Assembly (NCBI GenBank): GCA_903835145.1
Contig: CAILMA010000086.1
Span: 1-6,101 of the forward strand
DNA: 6,101 nt
Source: an uncultured Bacteroidota bacterium
GTDB taxonomy: Bacteria; Bacteroidota; Bacteroidia; Chitinophagales; Chitinophagaceae
Direction: 5' to 3'
A program made the translations under genes and the position numbers. Numbering within the stretch: the stretch's first letter is position 1; each line of letters begins with the position of its first letter. Below the pieces are notes generated by a model. That model was not told the origin of the DNA. It searched no databases and was given only the letters and a program-made list of their open reading frames with translations. Positions 1 to 5,155 of this stretch are shown one piece after another.

Positions 1-113
1 CAAATACAATTCTGCACGCACTGGCAATTGCTAATGAAGCCGGCATCGGATTCGATTTAAAAATCCTGAACGAACTGTCGGATCGGATCCCTTACATTTG
101 TAAAGTTAAATAA
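1..113 (+). pseudogene. ilvD: 3' end of a truncated dihydroxy-acid dehydratase (IlvD) reading frame
   Basis: The frame starting at base 3 reads [14 protein letters not shown], then [15 protein letters not shown] and a TAA stop at 111-113; bases 1-2 fit a preceding Thr codon. From memory this closely matches the middle of IlvD, where GGSTNTVLH is followed by a segment ending in PQLCKVAPS in the E. coli protein. IlvD dehydrates 2,3-dihydroxy-acids to 2-keto acids in valine, leucine and isoleucine synthesis, using an Fe-S cluster. A full protein has roughly 550-620 residues, and about half of it should follow this point, including the later DGRFSGG region. Here the frame ends two codons after Cys-Lys, and no C-terminal piece appears downstream in any frame. 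I infer a gene broken by deletion, recombination or insertion. An isolated frameshift is unlikely because the later domains are absent. The 5' part lies outside the window. The family call is firm; the pseudogene status is inferred. Confidence 0.75.
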
Positions 114-147
114 TCAATAAGAAATTTTCGCTCTCAGCATAAAGAAG

Positions 148-205
148 TTTTCATGGTGATAGGGTTTATAGGGGCTGGCCTGTTCTCAGGCTGGCTTTTT
201 TATTT
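148..205 (+). repeat. 58-bp direct repeat, copy 1
   Basis: This copy matches 272-329 at 57 of 58 positions, offset by 124 bp; the single difference is G at 155 against A at 279. The repeat starts TTTTCAT and ends TTTTTTATTT, and holds a GC-rich hairpin followed by a T run. The sequences flanking the two copies are not alike, so this is not a simple 124-bp tandem duplication. It begins 35 bp after the premature ilvD stop. Confidence 0.95.
174..201 (+). terminator. Rho-independent terminator in repeat copy 1
   Basis: Bases 174-182 (GCTGGCCTG) pair with 187-195 (CAGGCTGGC) as a 9-bp stem with two G-T(U) pairs. The loop is TTCT, and six T residues follow at 196-201. This is a textbook intrinsic terminator. 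It would end transcription coming through the broken ilvD frame. Confidence 0.85.
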
Positions 206-271
206 ATACATGTAGGCACACCAAAATATTTTTTTATCATTTCATACAATTTTATTTATTTTTGTCAAAGT

Positions 272-329
272 TTTTCATAGTGATAGGGTTTATAGGGGCT
301 GGCCTGTTCTCAGGCTGGCTTTTTTATTT
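272..329 (+). repeat. 58-bp direct repeat, copy 2
   Basis: Second copy of the repeat at 148-205, with one substitution (A at 279). The near-perfect identity in an otherwise unrelated, AT-rich spacer suggests a recent duplication, gene conversion or a dispersed repeat family. The 66 bp between the copies is very AT-rich and I see no gene in it. Confidence 0.95.
298..325 (+). terminator. Rho-independent terminator in repeat copy 2
   Basis: The same stem, loop (307-310) and six-T run as at 174-201, shifted by 124 bp. Two consecutive identical terminators should insulate the downstream repeat-protein gene from ilvD transcription, so that gene needs its own promoter between about 326 and 541. Confidence 0.85.
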
Positions 330-541
330 TTAAGAAAAATGGCTATGGGTAAGGATTTTAGGCGATTTAAAGACCTTTAAATTGAAGTTAACTTAAAGTC
401 CAGTTTTATCAATTTTGGGTTATCATGGCAGCTCAAACGAGGGGAATTGACAAAAAATTTCTTTTTTTGATGTACCTGCAAATCGATATCGGCCCGGCTG
501 GTGCAGATTATTTTTATTATTTTCACGAAAAATACTTGTTT
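330..541. other. Gene-poor leader between the terminators and the secreted protein gene
   Basis: A promoter for the next gene is expected here because two terminators precede it, but none is convincing. The best -7-like site is 410-417 (CAATTTTG, one base off TAnnTTTG), and it has no TTG at a normal distance. The reading frame of the next gene stays open upstream to an ATG at 425. That 39-residue extension is rich in Phe and Tyr, does not look like a signal sequence, and is probably untranslated. Confidence 0.4.
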
Positions 542-1621
542 ATGCAGCGAATACTATCCTCCCTGCTTTTTCTGCTTCTATTTCAATCGGTTGGCATGGC
601 ACAGCCCCTGGCCAATTATGTAAATATGCAGAATGAGCTCATGGTATGGGACCGGGGGATGATACATAAGATTGATTTTTTGCCACCTACATTAATAAAG
701 ACTGGTCGCACCGCCATCCCTTTTCTCGACAATTCACGCACCTTCAAAATTTACTATGGCGGCGGACTGCAGCAAATAAATGCCGGGTTTACCAATAACT
801 TTTATGTAACTGATAATCTGGTGGGTTACCTGAATCAAAAGGCTCTTTATGTATTCGACAAAGGGACAGCCAAAAACCTTACTGCAATTTGCGACCAATA
901 TTTTGTTGCGGATAGTCTTATCTTTTTTCTTGATGCGGTAAAAAGCGATTACAAAGTTTACTATAACGGAACCATACAAACGGTTGAAAGTTTTATACCC
1001 GATAGCACGCTTGCTAACATAAAGGTTTCTGATAACATCATTGCTTATAATAATTTTGCAAATCAGTTCAGAATATTTTTTCATGGGCTAAAAATTGCTC
1101 AGGAGGAATTTCAGATCACGTCATTCAAAGCCGGCCGTAATACAGTTGCCTATGTGGATGCTGACCGGAAGTTTAAAATCTTTCATAACGGGCAAACCTT
1201 CCTCATAGATAACTTCCCCCCAACCAGTTACCATGCCGGCGACGACCTGGTGGCATTCGTTTCAAGCGATGGCTACTTCAAAGTCTTTTATGGCGATAGC
1301 GTAAGAACCCTTGGTTACTTTAAACCGACGTATCAGGTAGCCGATAACATTATTGCTTTTCAGGACCCCGGTGGCTACATGAAGGTGTTTTACAAAGGTG
1401 ATGTTACGGACATGGAAAGTTACTATCCTACTTCTTTGACCATACAATACAACTCCATTGCGTATGTAAACACGAGTGGAACCCTGCGTTTGTTTAGCGA
1501 GGGGGAGACTTATGATGTAACCAATGCCGACCTTGCTGCATGGCAGCTTAACTATGATGTAATTACCTACCAGATAGGGCAGGGTATCTTTAAAGTCTTT
1601 TACAAGGGCAATGAATATTAA
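542..1621 (+). CDS. Secreted protein of about 9.5 tandem 35-residue repeats, probably beta-propeller-like; family not recognised
   Basis: From ATG 542 the product has 359 residues. Residues 1-20 form a Sec signal peptide: Met-Gln-Arg, a Leu/Phe-rich core, then SVGMA with likely cleavage before Gln21. The rest is a chain of repeats of about 35 residues beginning near residues 24, 56, 92, 125, 165, 200, 235, 269, 304 and 339. A typical unit reads (D/N)-x-(I/V)-A-(Y/F)-x-(D/N)-x-x-G-x-(F/Y)-K-(V/I)-F-Y-x-G, followed by a looser segment often holding F-x-P-T-S-Y and ending V-A-D. Alternating hydrophobic residues suggest two beta-hairpins per unit, as in propeller blades. The last unit is only half length and ends at GNEY, which might close a ring with the N-terminus. 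I see no lipobox Cys, membrane anchor or C-terminal sorting domain. An upstream in-frame ATG at 425 would add 39 residues and bury the signal peptide, so I rejected it. I do not recognise a named family and assign no function; a periplasmic or extracellular binding or scaffold role is only a guess. Confidence 0.85.
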   Translation: MQRILSSLLFLLLFQSVGMAQPLANYVNMQNELMVWDRGMIHKIDFLPPTLIKTGRTAIPFLDNSRTFKIYYGGGLQQINAGFTNNFYVTDNLVGYLNQKALYVFDKGTAKNLTAICDQYFVADSLIFFLDAVKSDYKVYYNGTIQTVESFIPDSTLANIKVSDNIIAYNNFANQFRIFFHGLKIAQEEFQITSFKAGRNTVAYVDADRKFKIFHNGQTFLIDNFPPTSYHAGDDLVAFVSSDGYFKVFYGDSVRTLGYFKPTYQVADNIIAFQDPGGYMKVFYKGDVTDMESYYPTSLTIQYNSIAYVNTSGTLRLFSEGETYDVTNADLAAWQLNYDVITYQIGQGIFKVFYKGNEY

Positions 1622-1680
1622 AGCCATCTCGTTCAGTTTTTGTTTTTTGCCTTGTTCATCAACTACCTTTGCGGCCTGAT

Positions 1681-2625
1681 ATGAAATACTTCCGCACCTT
1701 CCCCTGGGGATTGCAGTTAATTCTTTTTTTGCTCATGTCTTTCACCATGTCTTCTTTCGGGCTATGGTGCGTAGGTATGTTGCTGCCCAAATTTTCTGGT
1801 GCCACACTTGACCAGGTAATGGCGATAGGTGAGCACAGTCCGTATGAGCTGGTAAAAATAGGAATTGTCGTGACCGGGGTACTCAGCATAATGATGTACA
1901 TGGTAACATCGCTTGTGTTCGCTTATTTAACCCACCCTGACCCTAAGTTTTACCTCGGTATCCGCAAGCCCGGCAAGGCCATTCAGCCACTTCTGGCTGT
2001 GTTAGCTATGCTGGGGGCAATACCTGTGCTTGAGGGTATTCAAACGCTTGTTAGTATGCTGCCCTTTAGTGCCGATGCAAAAGCTGCGCAGGATGCCAGT
2101 AAGGGTATGACCAATGCTTTCCTGAATATCGCCACGTTCCCCGATTTTATTCGCACCTTTATTGTTATGGCAATTGTGCCGGGTATAGGCGAGGAGCTGT
2201 TTTTCCGCTCCATACTCATGCGCTTTGCAGCAAGAACGAGTCGCAGTATCTTATTTGCAATCGTTTTTAGTGCTGTGATTTTTGCTGCAGCGCACACCAA
2301 TTTGTTTGGCATGTTGTCCATATTTCTTGCGGGGTCATTGCTGGCTGTAATCTATTACTATACGGGATCTATCTTGTGCAGTATGTTGGCACACATCAGT
2401 TTCAATGGCACACAAGTTGTACTTTCCTATCTGGCACATACCTCCGCCAGTGTTGGTAAGTTCATGGCAAGTGATGCCGTTCCGTTGCCGCTAATAGCAG
2501 GTGGAGGGGTGGTTTTTGCCGTATCGTTTTATCTGCTCTATAAAAGCCGAACCGTGCTTCCTCCTTATTGGGTGGATGACTTTGACAGGTTACCGAAGGT
2601 ACCCGAGGCGGAGCCGCAGAAATAG
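1681..2625 (+). CDS. CPBP-family intramembrane protease (Abi / CAAX-protease-like)
   Basis: A 314-residue polytopic membrane protein. The CPBP (PF02517) motifs are present in order: GEELFFR with Glu171, Glu172 and Arg176; FAAAH ending at His205; and HISFN with His238 and Asn242. In studied relatives these residues form an intramembrane active site, as in the Rce1 CAAX proteases, and members act in prenyl-protein processing, bacteriocin self-immunity or anti-sigma factor cleavage; the substrate here is unknown. An N-terminal hydrophobic segment lies near residues 10-36, and more follow through about residue 287. The short polar tail (VPEAEPQK) should be cytoplasmic. ATG 1681 is preferred over an in-frame TTG at 1669 because it starts just ahead of the first membrane segment; neither has a clear Shine-Dalgarno sequence. 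It lies 59 bp after the repeat protein and 81 bp before cdsA, on the same strand. Family assignment is secure. Confidence 0.92.
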   Translation: MKYFRTFPWGLQLILFLLMSFTMSSFGLWCVGMLLPKFSGATLDQVMAIGEHSPYELVKIGIVVTGVLSIMMYMVTSLVFAYLTHPDPKFYLGIRKPGKAIQPLLAVLAMLGAIPVLEGIQTLVSMLPFSADAKAAQDASKGMTNAFLNIATFPDFIRTFIVMAIVPGIGEELFFRSILMRFAARTSRSILFAIVFSAVIFAAAHTNLFGMLSIFLAGSLLAVIYYYTGSILCSMLAHISFNGTQVVLSYLAHTSASVGKFMASDAVPLPLIAGGGVVFAVSFYLLYKSRTVLPPYWVDDFDRLPKVPEAEPQK

Positions 2626-2643
2626 CCCACTTATAAATTAGTT

Positions 2644-2706
2644 TCCAAATTCAGATTTAGTTTCTGATTTTTGTAATCTTCATTTCATCTTATTTTTTAG
2701 AGATCT
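2644..2706 (+). promoter_or_regulatory. Possible weak promoter and leader of cdsA
   Basis: GATTTTTG at 2666-2673 differs by one base from the Bacteroidota -7 element TAnnTTTG. TTTC at 2642-2645, 20 bp upstream, resembles a -33 TTTG. Transcription would start around 2680, leaving a leader of about 27 nt before the ATG at 2707. The same stretch holds a weak AT-rich dyad (AAATTCAGA / TCTGATTTT), so it could instead act as a poor terminator after the protease gene. Confidence 0.22.
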
Positions 2707-3528
2707 ATGGCACTTAATTTACCGGTGTTCTATAAACGCACAGCCAGCGCAGCAGTTTTTGCCGCTGTTATGATGACTGGACTGCTCTGGAACACCTGGT
2801 CGTTTCTTGGGCTCATGTTGCTGATAAATGCATTGTGTTTGCGCGATTTCTTTAAACTGATGAAGAAAATAGTTCCCGACGCATACTGGCCGGAATGGCT
2901 ACCGGGCGCTACTCAGGTACTCTCAATACTTCTATTGGTAATTATTGCAGATAATCTCCCTGAGATTTCGCTCATTAGATTGGCGCCCCTGCTCGCACTT
3001 GCACCAGCTGTAGGTATTCTGGTCATTGTACTCTCAAAACAGCAGCCTATTGCGGCGCTTTCTCAATCTTTACTTGGTATTTGCTACATCACCGTACCCA
3101 TGCTCTTCTTGTTGGAGATGCGGGGGCATAACCAATACCTGCCCATTGCGTTGATTCTTATGATTTGGGCAAACGATACTATGGCCTACCTCGTTGGGTC
3201 TTTCTTCGGGAAGACGCCATTTTCTCCTATTTCGCCTAAAAAAACATGGGAGGGCACCGCGGGTGGTGCACTGCTTACCCTTGTAGCAGCAGGTTTATAC
3301 GGTTATTATTCCCATTATTTTAGGGTAGTCGATTGGGTTAGCCTTGCTCTCATTGCCACTGTTTTCGGAACATTGGGTGACCTCCTGGAGTCGAAGTTGA
3401 AACGGCTTGCAGATGTTAAGGACTCGGGTACCATGATGCCCGGTCACGGTGGTGCATTAGATAGGTTTGATTCGCTGTTGGTGGCGGCGCCATTCGCGGC
3501 TGTGTATGTTATTCTTTTTATGAATTAG
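2707..3528 (+). CDS. cdsA: Phosphatidate cytidylyltransferase (CDP-diacylglycerol synthase)
   Basis: The 273-residue product carries the complete CdsA signature at residues 229-255: S-x-L-K-R, then K238-D239, P-G-H-G-G (245-249), then D252-R253-F-D255. Upstream are the other conserved family pieces: WANDTMAYLVGSFFGK (154-169) with Asp157, SPKKTWEG (176-183), and Asp225 in GTLGDLLES. The enzyme joins CTP and phosphatidic acid to give CDP-diacylglycerol and pyrophosphate. That product is the precursor of phosphatidylethanolamine, phosphatidylglycerol and cardiolipin. It is an integral inner-membrane protein; hydrophobic segments fill much of residues 12-135 and 144-165. Length is usual for the family, all catalytic residues are present, and the gene looks intact. 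The ATG at 2707 directly precedes the first membrane segment. The gene ends 108 bp before the stop of the convergent kinase. Confidence 0.97.
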   Translation: MALNLPVFYKRTASAAVFAAVMMTGLLWNTWSFLGLMLLINALCLRDFFKLMKKIVPDAYWPEWLPGATQVLSILLLVIIADNLPEISLIRLAPLLALAPAVGILVIVLSKQQPIAALSQSLLGICYITVPMLFLLEMRGHNQYLPIALILMIWANDTMAYLVGSFFGKTPFSPISPKKTWEGTAGGALLTLVAAGLYGYYSHYFRVVDWVSLALIATVFGTLGDLLESKLKRLADVKDSGTMMPGHGGALDRFDSLLVAAPFAAVYVILFMN

Positions 3529-3550
3529 GTGTTGCCGCAAGGACTTTTAT

Positions 3551-3588
3551 GCGCTGTTGCCCAGCACTGTACAATTATTTTTAGTACA
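3551..3588. terminator. Possible weak terminator region between convergent genes
   Basis: Two small hairpins lie back to back in the 108-bp gap between cdsA and the kinase. GCGCTG (3551-3556) pairs with CAGCAC (3562-3567) with one mismatch. TGTAC (3568-3572) pairs perfectly with GTACA (3584-3588) around an AT-rich 11-nt loop. The T-rich ATTATTTTT at 3574-3582 follows the first stem on the plus strand. Neither is a strong intrinsic terminator, but the tail-to-tail position fits. Confidence 0.3.
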
Positions 3589-3636
3589 TGTTGGCTCACA
3601 GGTAATGATGGTAAATACAGGCGCTGGCTTACAACA

Positions 3637-4728
3637 TTATTTCTTAGCTCCGTCTTTCAGGTTTTTCATTTTGTTACCGCTTTTTTTGGTGATGAGCTGA
3701 TAAAGGGTAATCACAAACTTGGCTCCTTTATTTACCCCTTCACTTTCAGCGGTAATCTTGCCCCCTTGTTTTTCTATGATTTTTTTGCTCAGGTACAGTC
3801 CGAGACCAAATGATGCTTCTCCGTGCGTGCCTTTTTTCCCAGCCTTTGTAAAGCGTTCAAAAATTTTAAGCAAGTCTTCATGCTTCATACCCACTCCTTC
3901 GTCGCGAATGGTAATAGATACTTCCTGTCCTTTTTTCTGGGCGGTGATAAAAATCGATTTGCCTTCCTTTGAAAATTTGATAGCATTGCCCAGAATGTTA
4001 CGGATAGCCTGAGTGAATAAACCCGCTTGAACATTGATCACCAGATCTTCATCAATATCTGCCGTAAGCGTAAGTTGTTTATCTCCTGCTGCCAGTGTAA
4101 AGAAGTTCACACTTTCGTTGATTAGCCCTTTAAGATTCACATTCTGAGCTTCGAAAGCTGTCGTATCTTCCCGGAACATGAGCAGAATGTTTTCCAGCAG
4201 TGTGAGCAGGTTTTTACAGTCGTTGTAAATGTATTCTGCGTACTCAACATTCTCTGGATTCTCATCGAGCTTTATAAGGTTGCTCAGACCCATTATCCGC
4301 GCTACCGGGCTGCGCAGGTCATGAGAGAGCAGGTCTATCATGTCGCTTTTCTCGGTGAGCTGAGTATCAATATTGTCCAGAAATTCCTGTATAGTCGCCA
4401 GCAATGCCCCAATTTCATCTTCATAATCAACAGGCAAAGTGGGGAGTGCGTGATCTGCATTGTATTTTGCAATCGTCTCTCTGGCGAGAACTACAGGTGC
4501 GGTTAGTTTTTTAAACAATGACCACGCGAACATTATTAAGCCAACCGAAAGCAATGTGCCTGCAATACCTATTACCAGTATTACTGGCTTTACCTGGCCA
4601 CAATTGAGTATAAATAGCAACAGCGCTATCAGGGGCACAAGCATCCCCGGTAGCGCAGCCAGAAAGAATTTCATTGCGTATCTGTTTCTGGCAGGATATA
4701 TTTTTGAAAAAATATCGTAAACTTTCAT
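3637..4728 (-). CDS. Membrane sensor histidine kinase with minimal sensor region
   Basis: A 363-residue kinase of the HAMP-HisKA-HATPase type. Two membrane segments (about 20-42 and 48-71) are separated by only about five residues, so almost nothing is exposed outside the membrane. A HAMP-like linker follows (about 72-125). The H-box is LLSHDLRSP with phospho-acceptor His136. The N-box is QAIRNILGNAIKFS (Asn244, Asn248), G1 is DEGVGM (276-281), the F-box is IFERF (289-293), and G2 is GLGLYLSKKI (308-317). All ATP-binding and transfer motifs are intact, so the kinase should be active. The C-terminus has a short Lys-rich tail of about 18 residues. There is no receiver domain and no response regulator in the window, so the partner is unknown. 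Minimal-sensor kinases often detect membrane state or rely on another membrane protein; that is inference here. Purine-rich GAGAGA lies a few bases before the start codon. Confidence 0.93.
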   Translation of the reverse strand: MKVYDIFSKIYPARNRYAMKFFLAALPGMLVPLIALLLFILNCGQVKPVILVIGIAGTLLSVGLIMFAWSLFKKLTAPVVLARETIAKYNADHALPTLPVDYEDEIGALLATIQEFLDNIDTQLTEKSDMIDLLSHDLRSPVARIMGLSNLIKLDENPENVEYAEYIYNDCKNLLTLLENILLMFREDTTAFEAQNVNLKGLINESVNFFTLAAGDKQLTLTADIDEDLVINVQAGLFTQAIRNILGNAIKFSKEGKSIFITAQKKGQEVSITIRDEGVGMKHEDLLKIFERFTKAGKKGTHGEASFGLGLYLSKKIIEKQGGKITAESEGVNKGAKFVITLYQLITKKSGNKMKNLKDGAKK

Positions 4729-4782
4729 TGCAATCTCTCAGTAAAAGTATAATAGAATAAGTTATTAAAGATGCTTGCTTAA

Positions 4783-4817
4783 CAAAAAATATTTATTGGG
4801 TTGCAGATAGCTGCAAA
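4783..4817 (-). promoter_or_regulatory. Candidate promoter of the histidine kinase gene
   Basis: Read on the minus strand, TTTG at 4817-4814 is followed after 22 bp by TATTTTTTG at 4791-4783. This is close to the Bacteroidota pattern TTTG-N19..23-TAnnTTTG, with one extra base inside the -7 element. Transcription would start near 4776, giving a leader of about 48 nt before the ATG at 4728. Confidence 0.35.
4801..4816. promoter_or_regulatory. Perfect inverted repeat overlapping the kinase -33 element, possible operator
   Basis: TTGCAG (4801-4806) and CTGCAA (4811-4816) are perfect inverted arms around ATAG. The dyad covers the candidate -33 element of the kinase promoter, where a bound protein could block or help transcription. 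It could also be chance: six-base arms in a spacer of this length are not rare. Confidence 0.3.
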
Positions 4818-5155
4818 CTCTTGCATATAAATAATGGTAGTAATCAATTGATAATAGTAAAAATGCAAGTGTTTTTATTATTATTGTTAATATTTAAATG
4901 CGTATATTTTCACCTTTTCCTGCTAAATACGTCCCATTGCGCCGGGGGCCTATGCGAAAACATACAAAAGTTTATTTTGTCATCGGTACTAAGTTTATTA
5001 CAGTTTGGGTGTTTCATTTTTATCAATCAACTAAAATTTTACGCTTAAGGAAATTTAATATTTGCCTTAGAGTTAATTATCCATCCGTTTCCCGGCAATG
5101 GCTAACGGTTAATTTCGTACTTTTACCACTTTTTAAACTACAATTCTAAACAGGT
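4818..5155. other. Spacer between divergent kinase and transporter genes
   Basis: Mostly AT-rich, with no convincing gene. Open frames from 4821 (TTG start, Leu/Phe-rich) and 4898 lack ribosome-binding signals and resemble nothing I know. A short GC-rich patch, GCGCCGGGGGCC (4939-4950), stands out from the surroundings. A 6-bp dyad, ACAAAA / TTTTGT, sits at 4964-4980. Promoter-like sites for the transporter are weak: TAATATTTG at 5056-5064 has an extra base, TACTTTTA at 5118-5125 has one mismatch, and neither has a proper -33 partner. Confidence 0.4.

Noticed and set aside
93..100. TACATTTG, a perfect TAnnTTTG match, as a promoter for the first repeat cassette
   Set aside because: It lies inside the ilvD coding sequence (codons for Tyr-Ile-Cys) and no -33 TTG is found at a suitable distance.
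148..329. Reading the direct repeats as a CRISPR array
   Set aside because: Only two units, 58 bp long, each with a terminator hairpin; there are no regular spacers and no cas genes.
447..475. TTGACA at 447-452 as a sigma-70 -35 box for the repeat protein
   Set aside because: No -10 box lies at the right distance (TGTACC is poor), and Bacteroidota primary promoters do not follow this consensus.
425..541. In-frame upstream ATG extending the secreted repeat protein by 39 residues
   Set aside because: The extension does not resemble a signal sequence, and it would push the clear signal peptide at ATG 542 inside the protein.
1669..1680. TTG start adding four residues to the CPBP protease
   Set aside because: A rarer start codon with no ribosome-binding signal; ATG 1681 fits the first membrane segment as well.
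3529..3813. Plus-strand open frame right after the cdsA stop
   Set aside because: It runs into the antisense strand of the kinase gene, has no recognisable motifs and begins GTG TTG with no leader signal.
5085..5108. CCGTT / AACGG inverted repeat upstream of the transporter as an operator
   Set aside because: Five-base arms with a 14-base spacer and no extension; likely chance.
4821..5149. Two overlapping small plus-strand open frames in the kinase-transporter spacer
   Set aside because: Composition is that of AT-rich noncoding DNA, start signals are poor, and no motif is recognisable in either.
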